64,000 bases of DNA, from positions 1 through 64,000 of the forward strand of contig DAIPMW010000002.1 in NCBI GenBank assembly GCA_036768475.1, read 5' to 3'. The position numbers and the translations under genes are program-made. Positions 27,005 through 36,287 of this stretch are shown one piece after another. This DNA comes from JAEUMD01 sp036768475. Its GTDB lineage: Bacteria; Pseudomonadota; Alphaproteobacteria; Rhizobiales; Hyphomicrobiaceae. Position 1 is the first letter of the stretch; each line of letters begins with the position of its first letter. The notes under the pieces were generated by a model, which was not told the origin of the DNA, made no database searches, and saw only the letters and a list, made by a program, of their open reading frames with translations.

Positions 27005-28390
27005 ATGCCGCGAGACTACCAGCAGCGAGTGGAAGGCAGCGCCGGGGCGTCAACACCTGCCTATCGCCAATCGCTGGACGGCGTGATGGAGACTGCGATT
27101 GGCCGGTACGGACTATCCGAGCGCCTCGTGTGGCAATACCTGCGTCGCGCCATCCATCCGATGACGATCCTGAAGAACAATTACGAGACCGGGCGCATAC
27201 CCCTTCTCACGATCCCCGAGGAGACCGCAGACATAGACGAGGCGGAAGTCGCCCTTGCCCGCCTGTCGCAAGGCGCACGTCTTATCGTCTTCTTCGGTAC
27301 AGGCGGTTCCGGGCTCGGTGGTCAGACACTGGCGCAGATGGCCGGATGGAACATTCCCGGAGGTGGCGACACCTATCAGCGCCAGCGGCCGCGTACGCGC
27401 TTTTTCGACAACCTCGACGGCGCCACGCTGACCGGCGCCCTCTCAGACCTCGACTTTGCCCGAACGCGCTTCGTCATTACCTCCAAGTCGGGAGGGACGA
27501 CCGAAACACTCGCCCAGGCGATTGCCACCATTCAGGCCGTTCGCGAAGCGGGTCTTGCCGATCGCATTCCCGATCTCTTCCTCGGTATCACCGAGCCCGC
27601 GAAAAAGGGCAGGACGAACGGTCTGCGTGATCTGTTTGAGAGTTTGTCGATCCCCATGCTGGAGCATCATACGGGAATTGGCGGTCGTTTCTCATGTCTG
27701 ACCAACGTCGGCCTGTTGCCTGCGATGGCGCGCGGGCTCGATGCACGAGCCATCCGCGCCGGCGCACATGAGGTGATCGATTCGATGATGGCCGCCAAGG
27801 AGCCCAAGCACTTTGCACCCGCATTGGGCGCCGCCGTCGCCCTTGCCCTGGCGAAGGAAAAAGGCATCCGCAACGTCGTCATGATGCCATATGCGGATCG
27901 ACTGGGACGCATGGCTCATTGGTTCGTTCAACTGTGGTCCGAAAGCCTCGGCAAGGCCGGACATGGCACCAGCGCCATTGCGTGCCTCGGCCCGCTCGAT
28001 CAGCACAGCCAGTTGCAGCTCTTCATGGATGGTCCGCGCGAGCACTACCTGACGATCGTGCGAATCGGAACGCAAGGCTCCGGCCCCAGGCTGGACGCCG
28101 AGCTGGCCCGCGCCGCAGGTGCAAGCTACATGGCTGACCGTCATGTTGGCGATGTCGTCGCCGCGCAGGCTCACGCCATCACCGAAGCGTTGGCCGAGGC
28201 ACGCCGGCCGGTTCGTACCTTCGACCTGGAAACCCTCAACGAGCGCTCGATTGGTGCGCTTCTGATGCATCTCATGATCGAGACGATTCTCGTCGGCCGT
28301 ATGCTGGGAATCGATCCCTTCGACCAGCCTGCAGTCGAATTGGCCAAGGTGCTCACGCGCAATCACCTTGCCAGGAAGATGCAGGTCTGA
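27005..28390 (+). CDS. pgi: Glucose-6-phosphate isomerase (short type)
   Basis: This protein of about 461 residues has the SIS-fold sugar-isomerase core: FFGTGGSGLGG, the phosphate-binding ITSKSGGTTET, WSESLGKAGHGTSAI and GPLDQHSQLQLF with the ring-opening histidine. It interconverts glucose-6-phosphate and fructose-6-phosphate in the cytoplasm. It is shorter than the 550-residue E. coli enzyme and closer in length to the Bacillus type. The ATG at 27005 has AGGTGA upstream; an in-frame ATG at 26972 is possible. A family A repeat remnant lies upstream, so transcription probably starts between 26940 and 27000. Confidence 0.93.
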   Translation: MPRDYQQRVEGSAGASTPAYRQSLDGVMETAIGRYGLSERLVWQYLRRAIHPMTILKNNYETGRIPLLTIPEETADIDEAEVALARLSQGARLIVFFGTGGSGLGGQTLAQMAGWNIPGGGDTYQRQRPRTRFFDNLDGATLTGALSDLDFARTRFVITSKSGGTTETLAQAIATIQAVREAGLADRIPDLFLGITEPAKKGRTNGLRDLFESLSIPMLEHHTGIGGRFSCLTNVGLLPAMARGLDARAIRAGAHEVIDSMMAAKEPKHFAPALGAAVALALAKEKGIRNVVMMPYADRLGRMAHWFVQLWSESLGKAGHGTSAIACLGPLDQHSQLQLFMDGPREHYLTIVRIGTQGSGPRLDAELARAAGASYMADRHVGDVVAAQAHAITEALAEARRPVRTFDLETLNERSIGALLMHLMIETILVGRMLGIDPFDQPAVELAKVLTRNHLARKMQV

Positions 28391-28479
28391 GGTGCTGGTG
28401 GGGCGACCTTCCCGCGTGGCAGAATGGGTGGGAAACGAGAGCGAGTCGGACATTTGAAACGAGCCGGAGGGATGCGCTA

Positions 28480-30381
28480 ATGGCCATCCGCCAATTGTCG
28501 CCTGAAACCGTCAACCGCATCGCTGCGGGTGAGGTGATCGAGCGTCCAGCGAGTGTCGTGAAGGAACTTGTGGAAAACGCCATCGACGCGGGCGCCTGCG
28601 ACATCGAGATTGTCATGGCAGGCGGTGGGCTCTCGCTCATCCGCGTTACCGATGACGGCGAGGGCATGTCCTCCGGTGACCTCACGCTCGCCGTCGAGCG
28701 GCACGCCACCTCAAAGCTTTCGGAAGAGGATCTGTTCGATATCCGCACGCTCGGCTTTCGCGGCGAAGCGTTGCCGTCGATCGGCTCAATTGCCCGCCTG
28801 GAGATCGCCTCGCGCCAGCGCGACTCCGCGGAGGCTTACGGCCTCGTGGTCGATCGCGGCAGGAAGAGCGGCGTAGGCCCGGCCGCTGCGAACGCGGGAA
28901 CGCGCGTCGAGGTTCGTGACCTCTTCTCAGCCACACCCGCGCGATTGAAGTTCCTGAAGTCGGAGCGCGCCGAAAACATGGCAGCGCTGGAGATCGTGCG
29001 CCGCATTGCGATGGCCAACCCGGCGATCAGCTTCACCGTGACGACGGGCGAGCGCACCAGTCTGAAGCTGCCGGCTACAGCCGACACGCCTGAAGGTCTG
29101 CTGGCCCGCCTCGGCCGCATCATGGGTCGCGCGTTCATGGAAGACGCATTGGCAATCGCAGGCGAGCGCGAGGGTATCCGCCTGCAGGGCTTTGCCGGAT
29201 TGCCGACGCTGCACCGCGGCGATCAGAGCCAGCAATATCTGTTCGTCAACGGCCGCTCCGTGAAGGACCGACTGCTCGTCGGCGCCGTGCGCGCCGCTTA
29301 TGGCGACCTGATCCCGAAAGGGCGCTTCCCGCTCTTGGCGCTGTTCGTCACGCTCGATCCCCGCGCCGTCGATGTCAACGTTCACCCGACCAAGGCCGAG
29401 GTGCGCTTCCGCGATGCCGGCGCGGTGCGTGCAATCATCATCGGCGGTGTTCGCTCGGCGCTGGAGGCAGCCGGTCATCGCGCCTCTGCACAAGGTGGCG
29501 CCGCAACTATCGAGACTCTCGTGGCCTCGGTTGCTGCAACTCATCAGGTCGGTCGCATCAACACACCGGAGATGGGCGATGGATCTTCGTCTGCCGCCCA
29601 GATGTCGGGCGGGTTGCAGCCGCCGGAAAACACGGCTGCCGCCGACGCCTGGGCCGGTCGTCAGCGCGGTTTCGCGCCTGCCTATCCGTCCCTCCGGCAC
29701 GCAGGTTTTGCCGAAGCCGCGCAGGCCCCCTTTGGCGAGATCGATCGCCCGAGCGCCGACAGCGCGCCCGATGCGGCGCCAGTTCCCGATGAAGTTCTCG
29801 ACCGCCCGCTGGGCGCCGCCCGCGCGCAACTGCACGAGACGTATATCGTCGCCCAGACCCGCACCTCCGTCGTCATCGTCGATCAGCACGCCGCGCACGA
29901 ACGGCTCGTCTACGAACGCCTGAAGAAGTCTCTGGCAAATGGCGGCGTGGTGCGTCAGGGCCTCCTCATTCCCGTCATCGTCAATGTGGCAGGCGCGGAA
30001 GCCGAGGTGCTCGCCGAACGCGCCGATGAGCTTGCCGAATTGGGCCTCGTGATCGAGCCCTTCGGCGAAGGCGCCGTTGCGGTGCGTGAGGTGCCCGCCT
30101 TGATCGGAAACAGTGATGCCGCAGGCCTCGTCAGGGATATCGCCGCGCAGATCCTGAGCGAAGGCCAGGGCTTCGCACTCAAGGAGCGGCTGGAGGCGAT
30201 CGCCTCTCGCATGGCCTGTCACGGCAGTGTTCGTGCCGGCCGCCGCCTGACCGGCGAGGAAATGAATGCACTTCTGCGCGAGATGGAAGGGACGCCCTAT
30301 TCGGGCCAGTGCAACCACGGACGGCCCACGTATGTGGAACTGAAGCTCTCCGACATTGAGCGCCTGTTTGGCCGCCGCTGA
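28480..30381 (+). CDS. mutL: DNA mismatch repair protein MutL
   Basis: This 633-residue protein has the N-terminal GHKL ATPase domain: ETVNRIAAGEVIERPASVVK, ENAIDAG, DDGEGM and TLGFRGEALPSIGS. A variable linker (about 340-430) and a C-terminal dimerisation/endonuclease domain follow. The endonuclease motif DQHAAHERLVYE is intact (about residue 467). This fits organisms that lack MutH, where MutL itself nicks the new strand. CCGGAGGG lies before the ATG. It converges with a transporter gene 18 bp downstream. Assignment is firm. Confidence 0.97.
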   Translation: MAIRQLSPETVNRIAAGEVIERPASVVKELVENAIDAGACDIEIVMAGGGLSLIRVTDDGEGMSSGDLTLAVERHATSKLSEEDLFDIRTLGFRGEALPSIGSIARLEIASRQRDSAEAYGLVVDRGRKSGVGPAAANAGTRVEVRDLFSATPARLKFLKSERAENMAALEIVRRIAMANPAISFTVTTGERTSLKLPATADTPEGLLARLGRIMGRAFMEDALAIAGEREGIRLQGFAGLPTLHRGDQSQQYLFVNGRSVKDRLLVGAVRAAYGDLIPKGRFPLLALFVTLDPRAVDVNVHPTKAEVRFRDAGAVRAIIIGGVRSALEAAGHRASAQGGAATIETLVASVAATHQVGRINTPEMGDGSSSAAQMSGGLQPPENTAAADAWAGRQRGFAPAYPSLRHAGFAEAAQAPFGEIDRPSADSAPDAAPVPDEVLDRPLGAARAQLHETYIVAQTRTSVVIVDQHAAHERLVYERLKKSLANGGVVRQGLLIPVIVNVAGAEAEVLAERADELAELGLVIEPFGEGAVAVREVPALIGNSDAAGLVRDIAAQILSEGQGFALKERLEAIASRMACHGSVRAGRRLTGEEMNALLREMEGTPYSGQCNHGRPTYVELKLSDIERLFGRR

Positions 30382-30399
30382 TTGCCTGTGCGGCACGTT

Positions 30400-31395
30400 T
30401 CAAACGCTGCTTGCTGTGCCTTGTCCGTTCCCGGCCTCGACGATGAGCAACACGCCAGCGATCCCCGTAAGGATCGGCACGAGCATCGCCCAATCGAAAG
30501 CCTGCACGACGATCAGTCCGACCGAGGCTGCAAGCGTCTGCAGTGCATAGGCGGTGAGCGGTGCGAATGCTGTCATTGCGAGGAAGTTGGCGGTCCCGAT
30601 CTTCACCACCGAGGAGAATTGCAGAAATGACATCGCGGTCAGGATCGCCGTTCCAAAAACCAGAGCAAGCAGGATCGTCGGTCCATGCGCGAAGGCACTG
30701 AGTGGTGGTGCCACGGCGGCAAGGCTTGTGCAGCCCAGCCTCACGGCCAGCATGGCGATCACCGTTGCTGCGAATCCCAGCACTGTTGTCGCCAGAATGA
30801 CGAGGCCAGTGACGCGTATCTTTTCCGCGATCGAGTCCGCAGCCCTGTTCCATGGATGGAACTCACTTGCGAATGTCTTCACTGCCACCGCGAGCGCACA
30901 TAGCACACCGAGCGCGACGGCCACCGCACGTTTATCGGGAGCGACCCAGGCGAGAACCGGCACCACGGCCGCGATCACTATGAGCCCGCCCAACACCTGT
31001 CGGTGAGAGATATGTGAGGAAAAAACCGACCAGCCGATCAAAAGCGAGGCCGGTACGGAGAGTCGTGCCGTGAGGCTCGCTTCGGCAGGCGATATCAGTC
31101 CGACGAGCAGGAAATAGATCGCTTCCAGCGCCACGCTGGCGCCGCCATAGATCGAACTCTGTGGCGCCTTGATGATGGCCCAGACATCGCGCCCGATGCC
31201 GCTCGTTATCAACATTACCGCCGATGCGCCGATCAGCGCATAGAGCACGAACACGATCACATTGGCGCCCGTGGCAATCGCGTAGGCATAAAGCACGTTG
31301 AGCGTCGAGACGGCGATGACGAACGCTGCCGCCTCGATCCAGCCGATGACCTGAAGATCGTCGAGCTTCTTGCGAGTTCTGTCCCTGTCGATCAA
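30400..31395 (-). CDS. EamA/DMT-type integral membrane transporter
   Basis: This 331-residue protein is very hydrophobic, with about ten predicted transmembrane segments in two similar halves, as in drug/metabolite transporters of the EamA superfamily. The substrate is not evident. The start is taken as TTG (31395), because it overlaps the stop of rsmD in a TTGA arrangement and no closer ATG exists before residue 60. It is the last gene of the rluB-rsmD leftward group and may be translationally coupled to it, although its function seems unrelated. Confidence 0.75.
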   Translation of the reverse strand: MIDRDRTRKKLDDLQVIGWIEAAAFVIAVSTLNVLYAYAIATGANVIVFVLYALIGASAVMLITSGIGRDVWAIIKAPQSSIYGGASVALEAIYFLLVGLISPAEASLTARLSVPASLLIGWSVFSSHISHRQVLGGLIVIAAVVPVLAWVAPDKRAVAVALGVLCALAVAVKTFASEFHPWNRAADSIAEKIRVTGLVILATTVLGFAATVIAMLAVRLGCTSLAAVAPPLSAFAHGPTILLALVFGTAILTAMSFLQFSSVVKIGTANFLAMTAFAPLTAYALQTLAASVGLIVVQAFDWAMLVPILTGIAGVLLIVEAGNGQGTASSV

Positions 31396-31973
31396 GCCTC
31401 AGCCTTCTCTGCTGCGTCCTGCCAGACCAGGAAGTGCACGTCCGTATCGCCCCATGTGCGCGTGTCGGCCTCGATGAACCCGTGCGGCAATGCGATCTTC
31501 GTTCCGGCGCGTTCTTCCAGCACGCACAATGCGCCGGGTTTGATCCAGTGCCCCTGCGCCAATGCCGCCAGCGCGCGCTCGCCGAGTTCCTTTCCGTAGG
31601 GCGGATCAAGAAACGCAATGTCGAATGCGTCCATCGTGCCGGCTGGACCGAGATCCGTCGCATCGCGTCTGAACAGGCGCGTTACGCCGGTGAGCCCGAG
31701 CGCTTCGACGTTGCGCCGGATCAAGGCGCGCGATTGCGTTTCGCTCTCCACGAACAGGCAGTAGCGTGCCCCGCGCGAGATCGCCTCTATGCCGAGCGCA
31801 CCGGTGCCGGCGAAAAGATCGATGACGCGCGCGCCTTCGATCGGCGGATAGCTGCTGCCATGCGCCAGGATGTTGAACACGGATTCGCGCACGCGGTCGG
31901 ATGTCGGGCGCACGCCCTCGTGCTTCGGTGCGCTGAGCGTGCGTCCCTTGAGCGTGCCGCCGACGACGCGCAT
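31392..31973 (-). CDS. rsmD: 16S rRNA (guanine966-N2)-methyltransferase RsmD
   Basis: This 193-residue class I SAM methyltransferase has MRVVGGTLKGRTL at the start, RPTSDRVRESVFNIL, the SAM loop DLFAGTGALGIEAISRGA, and the catalytic DPPYGK. It methylates G966 of 16S rRNA during small-subunit assembly. The ATG overlaps the rluB stop (ATGA at 31973), so rluB and rsmD are translationally coupled; this pairing of rRNA modification genes is common in alphaproteobacteria. Confidence 0.93.
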   Translation of the reverse strand: MRVVGGTLKGRTLSAPKHEGVRPTSDRVRESVFNILAHGSSYPPIEGARVIDLFAGTGALGIEAISRGARYCLFVESETQSRALIRRNVEALGLTGVTRLFRRDATDLGPAGTMDAFDIAFLDPPYGKELGERALAALAQGHWIKPGALCVLEERAGTKIALPHGFIEADTRTWGDTDVHFLVWQDAAEKAEA

Positions 31974-33103
31974 CACGCCTTGTCTCCGCCACAGCCTCTG
32001 CCGGTGCGCGGTGGGATCCGTCGTCCACTTCTGGCCTCCACGAGGTCGGGCCGGTCGAGGCCGAGCTGCGCGGCAACCGTGGCCCCCAGTTGGTCGGCCA
32101 GCACGCGCCGCTTGATCGGCTCTGCCTCGCCGGGCTTGAGATCGAGCAGCTGGAAAGGACCATAGGAGATGCGGATGAGCCGGTTCACCTGCAGGCCAAG
32201 ATGCTCCAGTATCCTGCGCACCTCGCGGTTCTTGCCTTCGCGCAGCGCCATCGTGATCCAGATGTTGCCGCCTTGCAGCGTATCGAGGCTCGCTTCCACA
32301 GGGCCGTAACGCACGCCCTCGATCTCGATGCCGTCCTTGAGCTTGTCGAGGTCCGCCTGGGTGACGCGCCCGTGTGCGCGTACACGGTAACGCCGCAGCC
32401 ATCCGGTCGCGGGAAGTTCGAGATAGCGCGCCAGCGAACCGTCGTTGGTGAGCAGGAGCAACCCTTCCGTGTTGAAGTCGAGCCGCCCCACCGAGATGAC
32501 GCGCGGCAGCGTCCCTGGAAGGTTGTCGAAAACGGTTGGCCGTCCCTCGGGATCGGCATGCGTTGTGACGAGGCCCCTGGGCTTATGGTAGCGCCACATG
32601 CGCGGCGGCTCGGCGGCCGGCAATGGTTTGCCGTCGACCAGCACCTTGTCGCCCGGCCCCACGTCGCAAGCCGGTGTCGTCAACCGCTTGCCGTTAACGC
32701 TGACGCGGCCCTCTGCGATCCACCGTTCCGCCTCGCGGCGCGAGCACAGTCCAGCGCGCGCCATCGCCCGCGCGATACGCATCGGCTCGCCTGGGCTTGC
32801 AGTCTCCGCCTGCACAACAGCTTGGGAGGTGCGCACGCCAACGCGCGATGGTTTTGCTCTGCGTGGTGGTCTGGCACTACGCGGCGCAGCGCCGGCCTTT
32901 GCACTGGCCTCATCCTGCTCTTTCGCGCTCGTGCTTTTGGGGCTACCACTCTTGGCCGGTCTGCGCGGCGCGACAGCATGCTTGGCGGGCGCGCTTGGGC
33001 GCGCGTCGGGCTTGCCACGGCGCTTGTCTGGACCGTCACGCTCTGAGCGCCGGGTGTCGCTTGGCCGTCGGCCGGATCTGGAAGGGGTATCGGGTTTGCG
33101 CAT
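31973..33103 (-). CDS. rluB: rRNA pseudouridine synthase, RluB/RsuA family
   Basis: This 376-residue protein has a basic, low-complexity N-terminal tail of about 105 residues rich in Arg, Pro, Ala and Ser. An S4 RNA-binding domain (LCSRREAERWIAEGRVSVNG) and an RsuA-type catalytic domain follow, with GRLDFNTEGLLLLTND carrying the nucleophilic aspartate. RluB makes pseudouridine in helix 89 of 23S rRNA. The tail is not part of the fold and varies between species; it may bind RNA. It diverges from tadA. RluE or RsuA is less likely because of the overall length and the coupling to rsmD. Confidence 0.87.
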   Translation of the reverse strand: MRKPDTPSRSGRRPSDTRRSERDGPDKRRGKPDARPSAPAKHAVAPRRPAKSGSPKSTSAKEQDEASAKAGAAPRSARPPRRAKPSRVGVRTSQAVVQAETASPGEPMRIARAMARAGLCSRREAERWIAEGRVSVNGKRLTTPACDVGPGDKVLVDGKPLPAAEPPRMWRYHKPRGLVTTHADPEGRPTVFDNLPGTLPRVISVGRLDFNTEGLLLLTNDGSLARYLELPATGWLRRYRVRAHGRVTQADLDKLKDGIEIEGVRYGPVEASLDTLQGGNIWITMALREGKNREVRRILEHLGLQVNRLIRISYGPFQLLDLKPGEAEPIKRRVLADQLGATVAAQLGLDRPDLVEARSGRRIPPRTGRGCGGDKA

Positions 33104-33136
33104 CGCTTGTCACGGCTGAAAGGAACGGGCCCCCTT

Positions 33137-33598
33137 ATGACACCTGCTGGAGAAAACGGCCATATGCGCCGTGCGCTTTGGCAAGCAAAAGCGGCGGCGG
33201 CGCGCGGCGAGGTGCCTGTCGGTGCGGTCATTGTCGGCCCGGACGGCGCCGTCCTGGCGGCTGCCGGCAATCGCACGCGCGAGTTGGCCGATCCGACGGC
33301 GCATGCCGAAATGCTGGCAATCCGTGAGGCGGCCGCCGCGTTCGGCTCGGAGCGCCTCATCGGTTGCGATCTTTATGTAACGCTCGAGCCCTGCGCGATG
33401 TGTGCGGCCGCCATCTCGTTGGCACGCATTCGCCGGCTTTATTTCGGCGCCGCCGATCCCAAGGGCGGAGGTGTTTTCAACGGGCCGAGAATCTTCGCGC
33501 AGGCCACGTGCCACCATGTGCCGGAGGTTTACGACGGCATTGCCGAGACGGAGGCGGCAGCACTCCTCAAGAACTTCTTCCGCGACCGCCGCGAATAG
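33137..33598 (+). CDS. tadA: tRNA-specific adenosine deaminase TadA
   Basis: This deaminase-fold protein of about 153 residues has the zinc site HAE (His56, Glu58 in DPTAHAEML) and PCAMC (Cys86 and Cys89). TadA converts adenosine to inosine at the wobble position of tRNA-Arg(ACG). The start at 33137 (MTPAGENG) is chosen; a downstream ATG (33164) and an upstream TTG (33107) are alternatives. It diverges from rluB. The stop codon TAG shares its last base with the first base of a family A palindrome that begins at 33598. Confidence 0.94.
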   Translation: MTPAGENGHMRRALWQAKAAAARGEVPVGAVIVGPDGAVLAAAGNRTRELADPTAHAEMLAIREAAAAFGSERLIGCDLYVTLEPCAMCAAAISLARIRRLYFGAADPKGGGVFNGPRIFAQATCHHVPEVYDGIAETEAAALLKNFFRDRRE

Positions 33599-33700
33599 AT
33601 CGCATTCATGTTTGACGGAAACATGAATGCGATCCAGCACCTTGTTTTGAGCATGTTTTTCACGCTGAACCGCTGCACACTTCAGCTAAACATGCCCTAG
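33598..33700 (+). repeat. Dispersed intergenic repeat family A, copy 3
   Basis: A perfect 16-bp palindrome (arms 33598-33613 and 33619-33634, loop GACGG) is followed by the family core with CATGTTTTTCACGCTGAACC and CTTCAGCTAAACATG. It lies between the convergent tadA and patatin genes, where its hairpin could act as a bidirectional terminator. Confidence 0.85.
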
Positions 33701-33737
33701 TAAGTCATATCCGGTGGCACTTGCGTAGAGAGCGGGT

Positions 33738-34736
33738 TCAAGCCTTCGCTTCCGCGCCCTTGCTGCGCCCGAAGCGCCGCTTGCGCGCCTGCCGGGGTGC
33801 CTCGGGCGGCGGCAGCGCTGCAGGTTCGACGCCGGCTTCGATGACGGGCAGTGTCTCGCTCGACAGGATCCGCTGAAGCTGCGCCTTGAGCTTGTCCTTG
33901 ACCGGCTGCGCAGCAGCCAGGATCTCTTCGACTTTCAGGAAGTCGAGCGTCTGAAAATGGCTCGTGCCGCCCTCGATCAGAATGTCGGGCCGGCTCGACT
34001 TCAACTTCTCGTGGACGATGGTCCGTTCGAAAATGAATGGACTGGAGAAAAGCACCTCGAAGGCGGTCGGGTGATTGCGGCCGGGCGCGGGCATGCGCGC
34101 GCCCGTCACATCGACCGCGACAATGATGTCGGCCTCTTGGGCGATGAGATCGAAGGGGAGCGGATTGGAAAGTCCGCCGTCGATCATGGCGACGCCGTCG
34201 ATCACAATGGGTTCGAAAACGACTGGCAGGGCCATGCTGGCGGCGACTGCGCGTTTCAGCGGGCCGGACGAGAACACCACGGATTCTTGTTGGTAGAATC
34301 CCGTGGCAACGATCTTGAGCGGAATTTGCAGGTCCGAGAAATTGCGCGCCGTGCGTGGTGGCATGACGATGTCGAGCAGCGCGTGCGGATCGAGCAGCGC
34401 GGTGCGTGCGTTGAAAAATCCCAGCACCTTGTTGACGGCCTGAGAGCGCGCATTGAAAAGCTCGCGCACCAGGCTCAGTCGCTGTGTCAGAACCTCCTGG
34501 GTGTGCGCACGGATTTCACGCCCCGTCAGCCCCGAGGCATATGCTGCACCCATGATCGCACCGATCGAAGTGCCGGCGATGATGTCCGGCTTGATGCCCA
34601 ACTCATCGAATGCCTCCAGCGCCGGTATATGCGCCAGCCCGCGCGCCCCGCCGCCGCCGAGCGCAAGACCGATGCGCGGGCGCCTGACCGGTATCTGCGG
34701 CGTGCGATCGGATTGTTGCGATATGGGGCCTGCCAT
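33738..34736 (-). CDS. Patatin-like phospholipase (RssA-like)
   Basis: The protein is about 332 residues from the chosen ATG. It has the patatin hallmarks: a glycine-rich oxyanion loop (LALGGGGARGLAHI), nucleophile Ser57 in GTSIG, and Asp186 of the dyad in MIDGGLSNP. Patatin family enzymes are cytoplasmic or membrane-associated lipid acyl hydrolases. The C-terminal 60 residues are basic and proline-rich. The start at 34736 (MAGPISQQ) has GGAG 7 bases before it; the frame is open further upstream. Substrate unknown. Confidence 0.87.
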   Translation of the reverse strand: MAGPISQQSDRTPQIPVRRPRIGLALGGGGARGLAHIPALEAFDELGIKPDIIAGTSIGAIMGAAYASGLTGREIRAHTQEVLTQRLSLVRELFNARSQAVNKVLGFFNARTALLDPHALLDIVMPPRTARNFSDLQIPLKIVATGFYQQESVVFSSGPLKRAVAASMALPVVFEPIVIDGVAMIDGGLSNPLPFDLIAQEADIIVAVDVTGARMPAPGRNHPTAFEVLFSSPFIFERTIVHEKLKSSRPDILIEGGTSHFQTLDFLKVEEILAAAQPVKDKLKAQLQRILSSETLPVIEAGVEPAALPPPEAPRQARKRRFGRSKGAEAKA

Positions 34737-34881
34737 CGCCTTGCTCCGGATTGAAGGATGTTCACTTGCGCATACGGGAAAGCCGCGGCAATGATTCAAG
34801 GGTGCCATGCGGGCCTTGAACGTCGAATATCAGGACCCGGGACGGTGATGGCAAGGGGAGCTGCTGCAATCTTCTGCAGGC

Positions 34882-36168
34882 TTATGCTGCACCGCCTTTG
34901 CCGCGAGCTACTGCCCGCCAGCCGATATCGCGGCGGCAGAAACCCTCCGGCCAGTCGATCGCATCGACCGCAGCATAGGCCCGAGCCTGCGCTTGAGCCA
35001 CGCTTTCACCGCGCGCGGTCACGTTGAGAACACGCCCGCCATTGGCGAGGATCTTTCCGTTGTCCGCTTTCGTACTGGCATGGAAGACCTCGACGCCTTC
35101 CATTGCGCCGGCGGCACCGAGGCCATGAATCTCGCTGCCCTTCTCCGGCGTGCCAGGATAGCCCCGAGCAGCCATGACGACGGTCAGAGCGGCGCCGTCG
35201 TGCCAGTCGAGTTTGATGGACGCGATTGTGCCGTCAGCCGTCGCGATGAGCGCTGGCAGAACGTCGGATTTGAGCCGCATCATCAGGACCTGGCACTCCG
35301 GATCGCCGAAGCGCACGTTGTATTCAATGAGTTGTGGCCCCTTGGCCGTGATCATCAGCCCGGCGAACAGAACACCTTGGAACGGCGTACCGCGCCGCGC
35401 CATGCCCGCAAGCGTCGGTTTGATGATGTCGTCCATCGTCCGCACGATTATCTCATCCGTCATCACCGGCGCCGGCGTGTAGGCGCCCATGCCGCCCGTA
35501 TTCGGCCCGGTGTCGCCATCGCCGACACGCTTGTGATCCTGAGCAGCCCCGAACGCGACCGCATGGTTGCCGTCGCACAGAGCGAAGAAACTTGCCTCTT
35601 CGCCATCGAGATATTCCTCGATCACCACCTCCGCGCCGGCCGCGCCGAACGCGCCTTCGAAACACGCATCGATTGCTGCTTCCGCCTCTGCCTGCGTGTT
35701 CGCAATGACGACACCTTTGCCGGCGGCGAGACCGTCAGCCTTGACGACGATCGGCATGGCTTTGCCGGCGAGATAATCCTTGGCTGCAGAACCATCCGAG
35801 AAACGACCGTAAGCGCCGGTCGGAACGCCGAGTTCGGCGCACAGATCCTTGGTGAATCCCTTCGAGCCTTCGAGTTGCGCGGCAGCTGCCGATGGACCGA
35901 AATGCTTGATGCGTGCCTGCGTGAGATCGTCGGCGAGGCCGGCGACCAGTGGTGCCTCCGGTCCGATAACGACGAAGCCGATGCGGTTCGTCTTGCAGAA
36001 GGCAATCACCGCCTCATGATCGCGCACGTCGAGGCCGACACACGTTGCCACCTGTGCGATACCCGCATTGCCGGGCGCCGCGAAGAGCATCTCGCAGAGC
36101 GGGCTCTTCCTGATCGCCCATGCCAGCGCGTGCTCGCGACCGCCCGAGCCGATGATGAGAATGTTCAT
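34882..36168 (-). CDS. purD: Phosphoribosylamine-glycine ligase (GAR synthetase)
   Basis: This 428-residue ATP-grasp enzyme makes glycinamide ribonucleotide from phosphoribosylamine and glycine in purine synthesis. Motifs include MNILIIGSGGREHALAWAI at the N-terminus, GPEAPLVAGLADDL, KADGLAAGKGVVIA and GDPECQVLM. Length and order match bacterial PurD. Other pur genes are not in the window. It diverges from xseA, with about 120 bp between the two starts holding both promoters. Firm assignment. Confidence 0.97.
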   Translation of the reverse strand: MNILIIGSGGREHALAWAIRKSPLCEMLFAAPGNAGIAQVATCVGLDVRDHEAVIAFCKTNRIGFVVIGPEAPLVAGLADDLTQARIKHFGPSAAAAQLEGSKGFTKDLCAELGVPTGAYGRFSDGSAAKDYLAGKAMPIVVKADGLAAGKGVVIANTQAEAEAAIDACFEGAFGAAGAEVVIEEYLDGEEASFFALCDGNHAVAFGAAQDHKRVGDGDTGPNTGGMGAYTPAPVMTDEIIVRTMDDIIKPTLAGMARRGTPFQGVLFAGLMITAKGPQLIEYNVRFGDPECQVLMMRLKSDVLPALIATADGTIASIKLDWHDGAALTVVMAARGYPGTPEKGSEIHGLGAAGAMEGVEVFHASTKADNGKILANGGRVLNVTARGESVAQAQARAYAAVDAIDWPEGFCRRDIGWRAVARGKGGAA

Positions 36169-36287
36169 GAAATTGCTCGTGATTTTTTGCGTTGATGAGA
36201 TGCCACGGAACTGCCGCGCGAGGGATGAGGTGATGTATCATCGAAGCGGCCCGCACAAAACCGGCCCAAGGTAGCCTTGGAGATGGA

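Noticed and set aside
28927..30396. 489-codon minus-strand frame opposite mutL
   Set aside because: Opposite a well-supported MutL; composition is that of a shadow frame.
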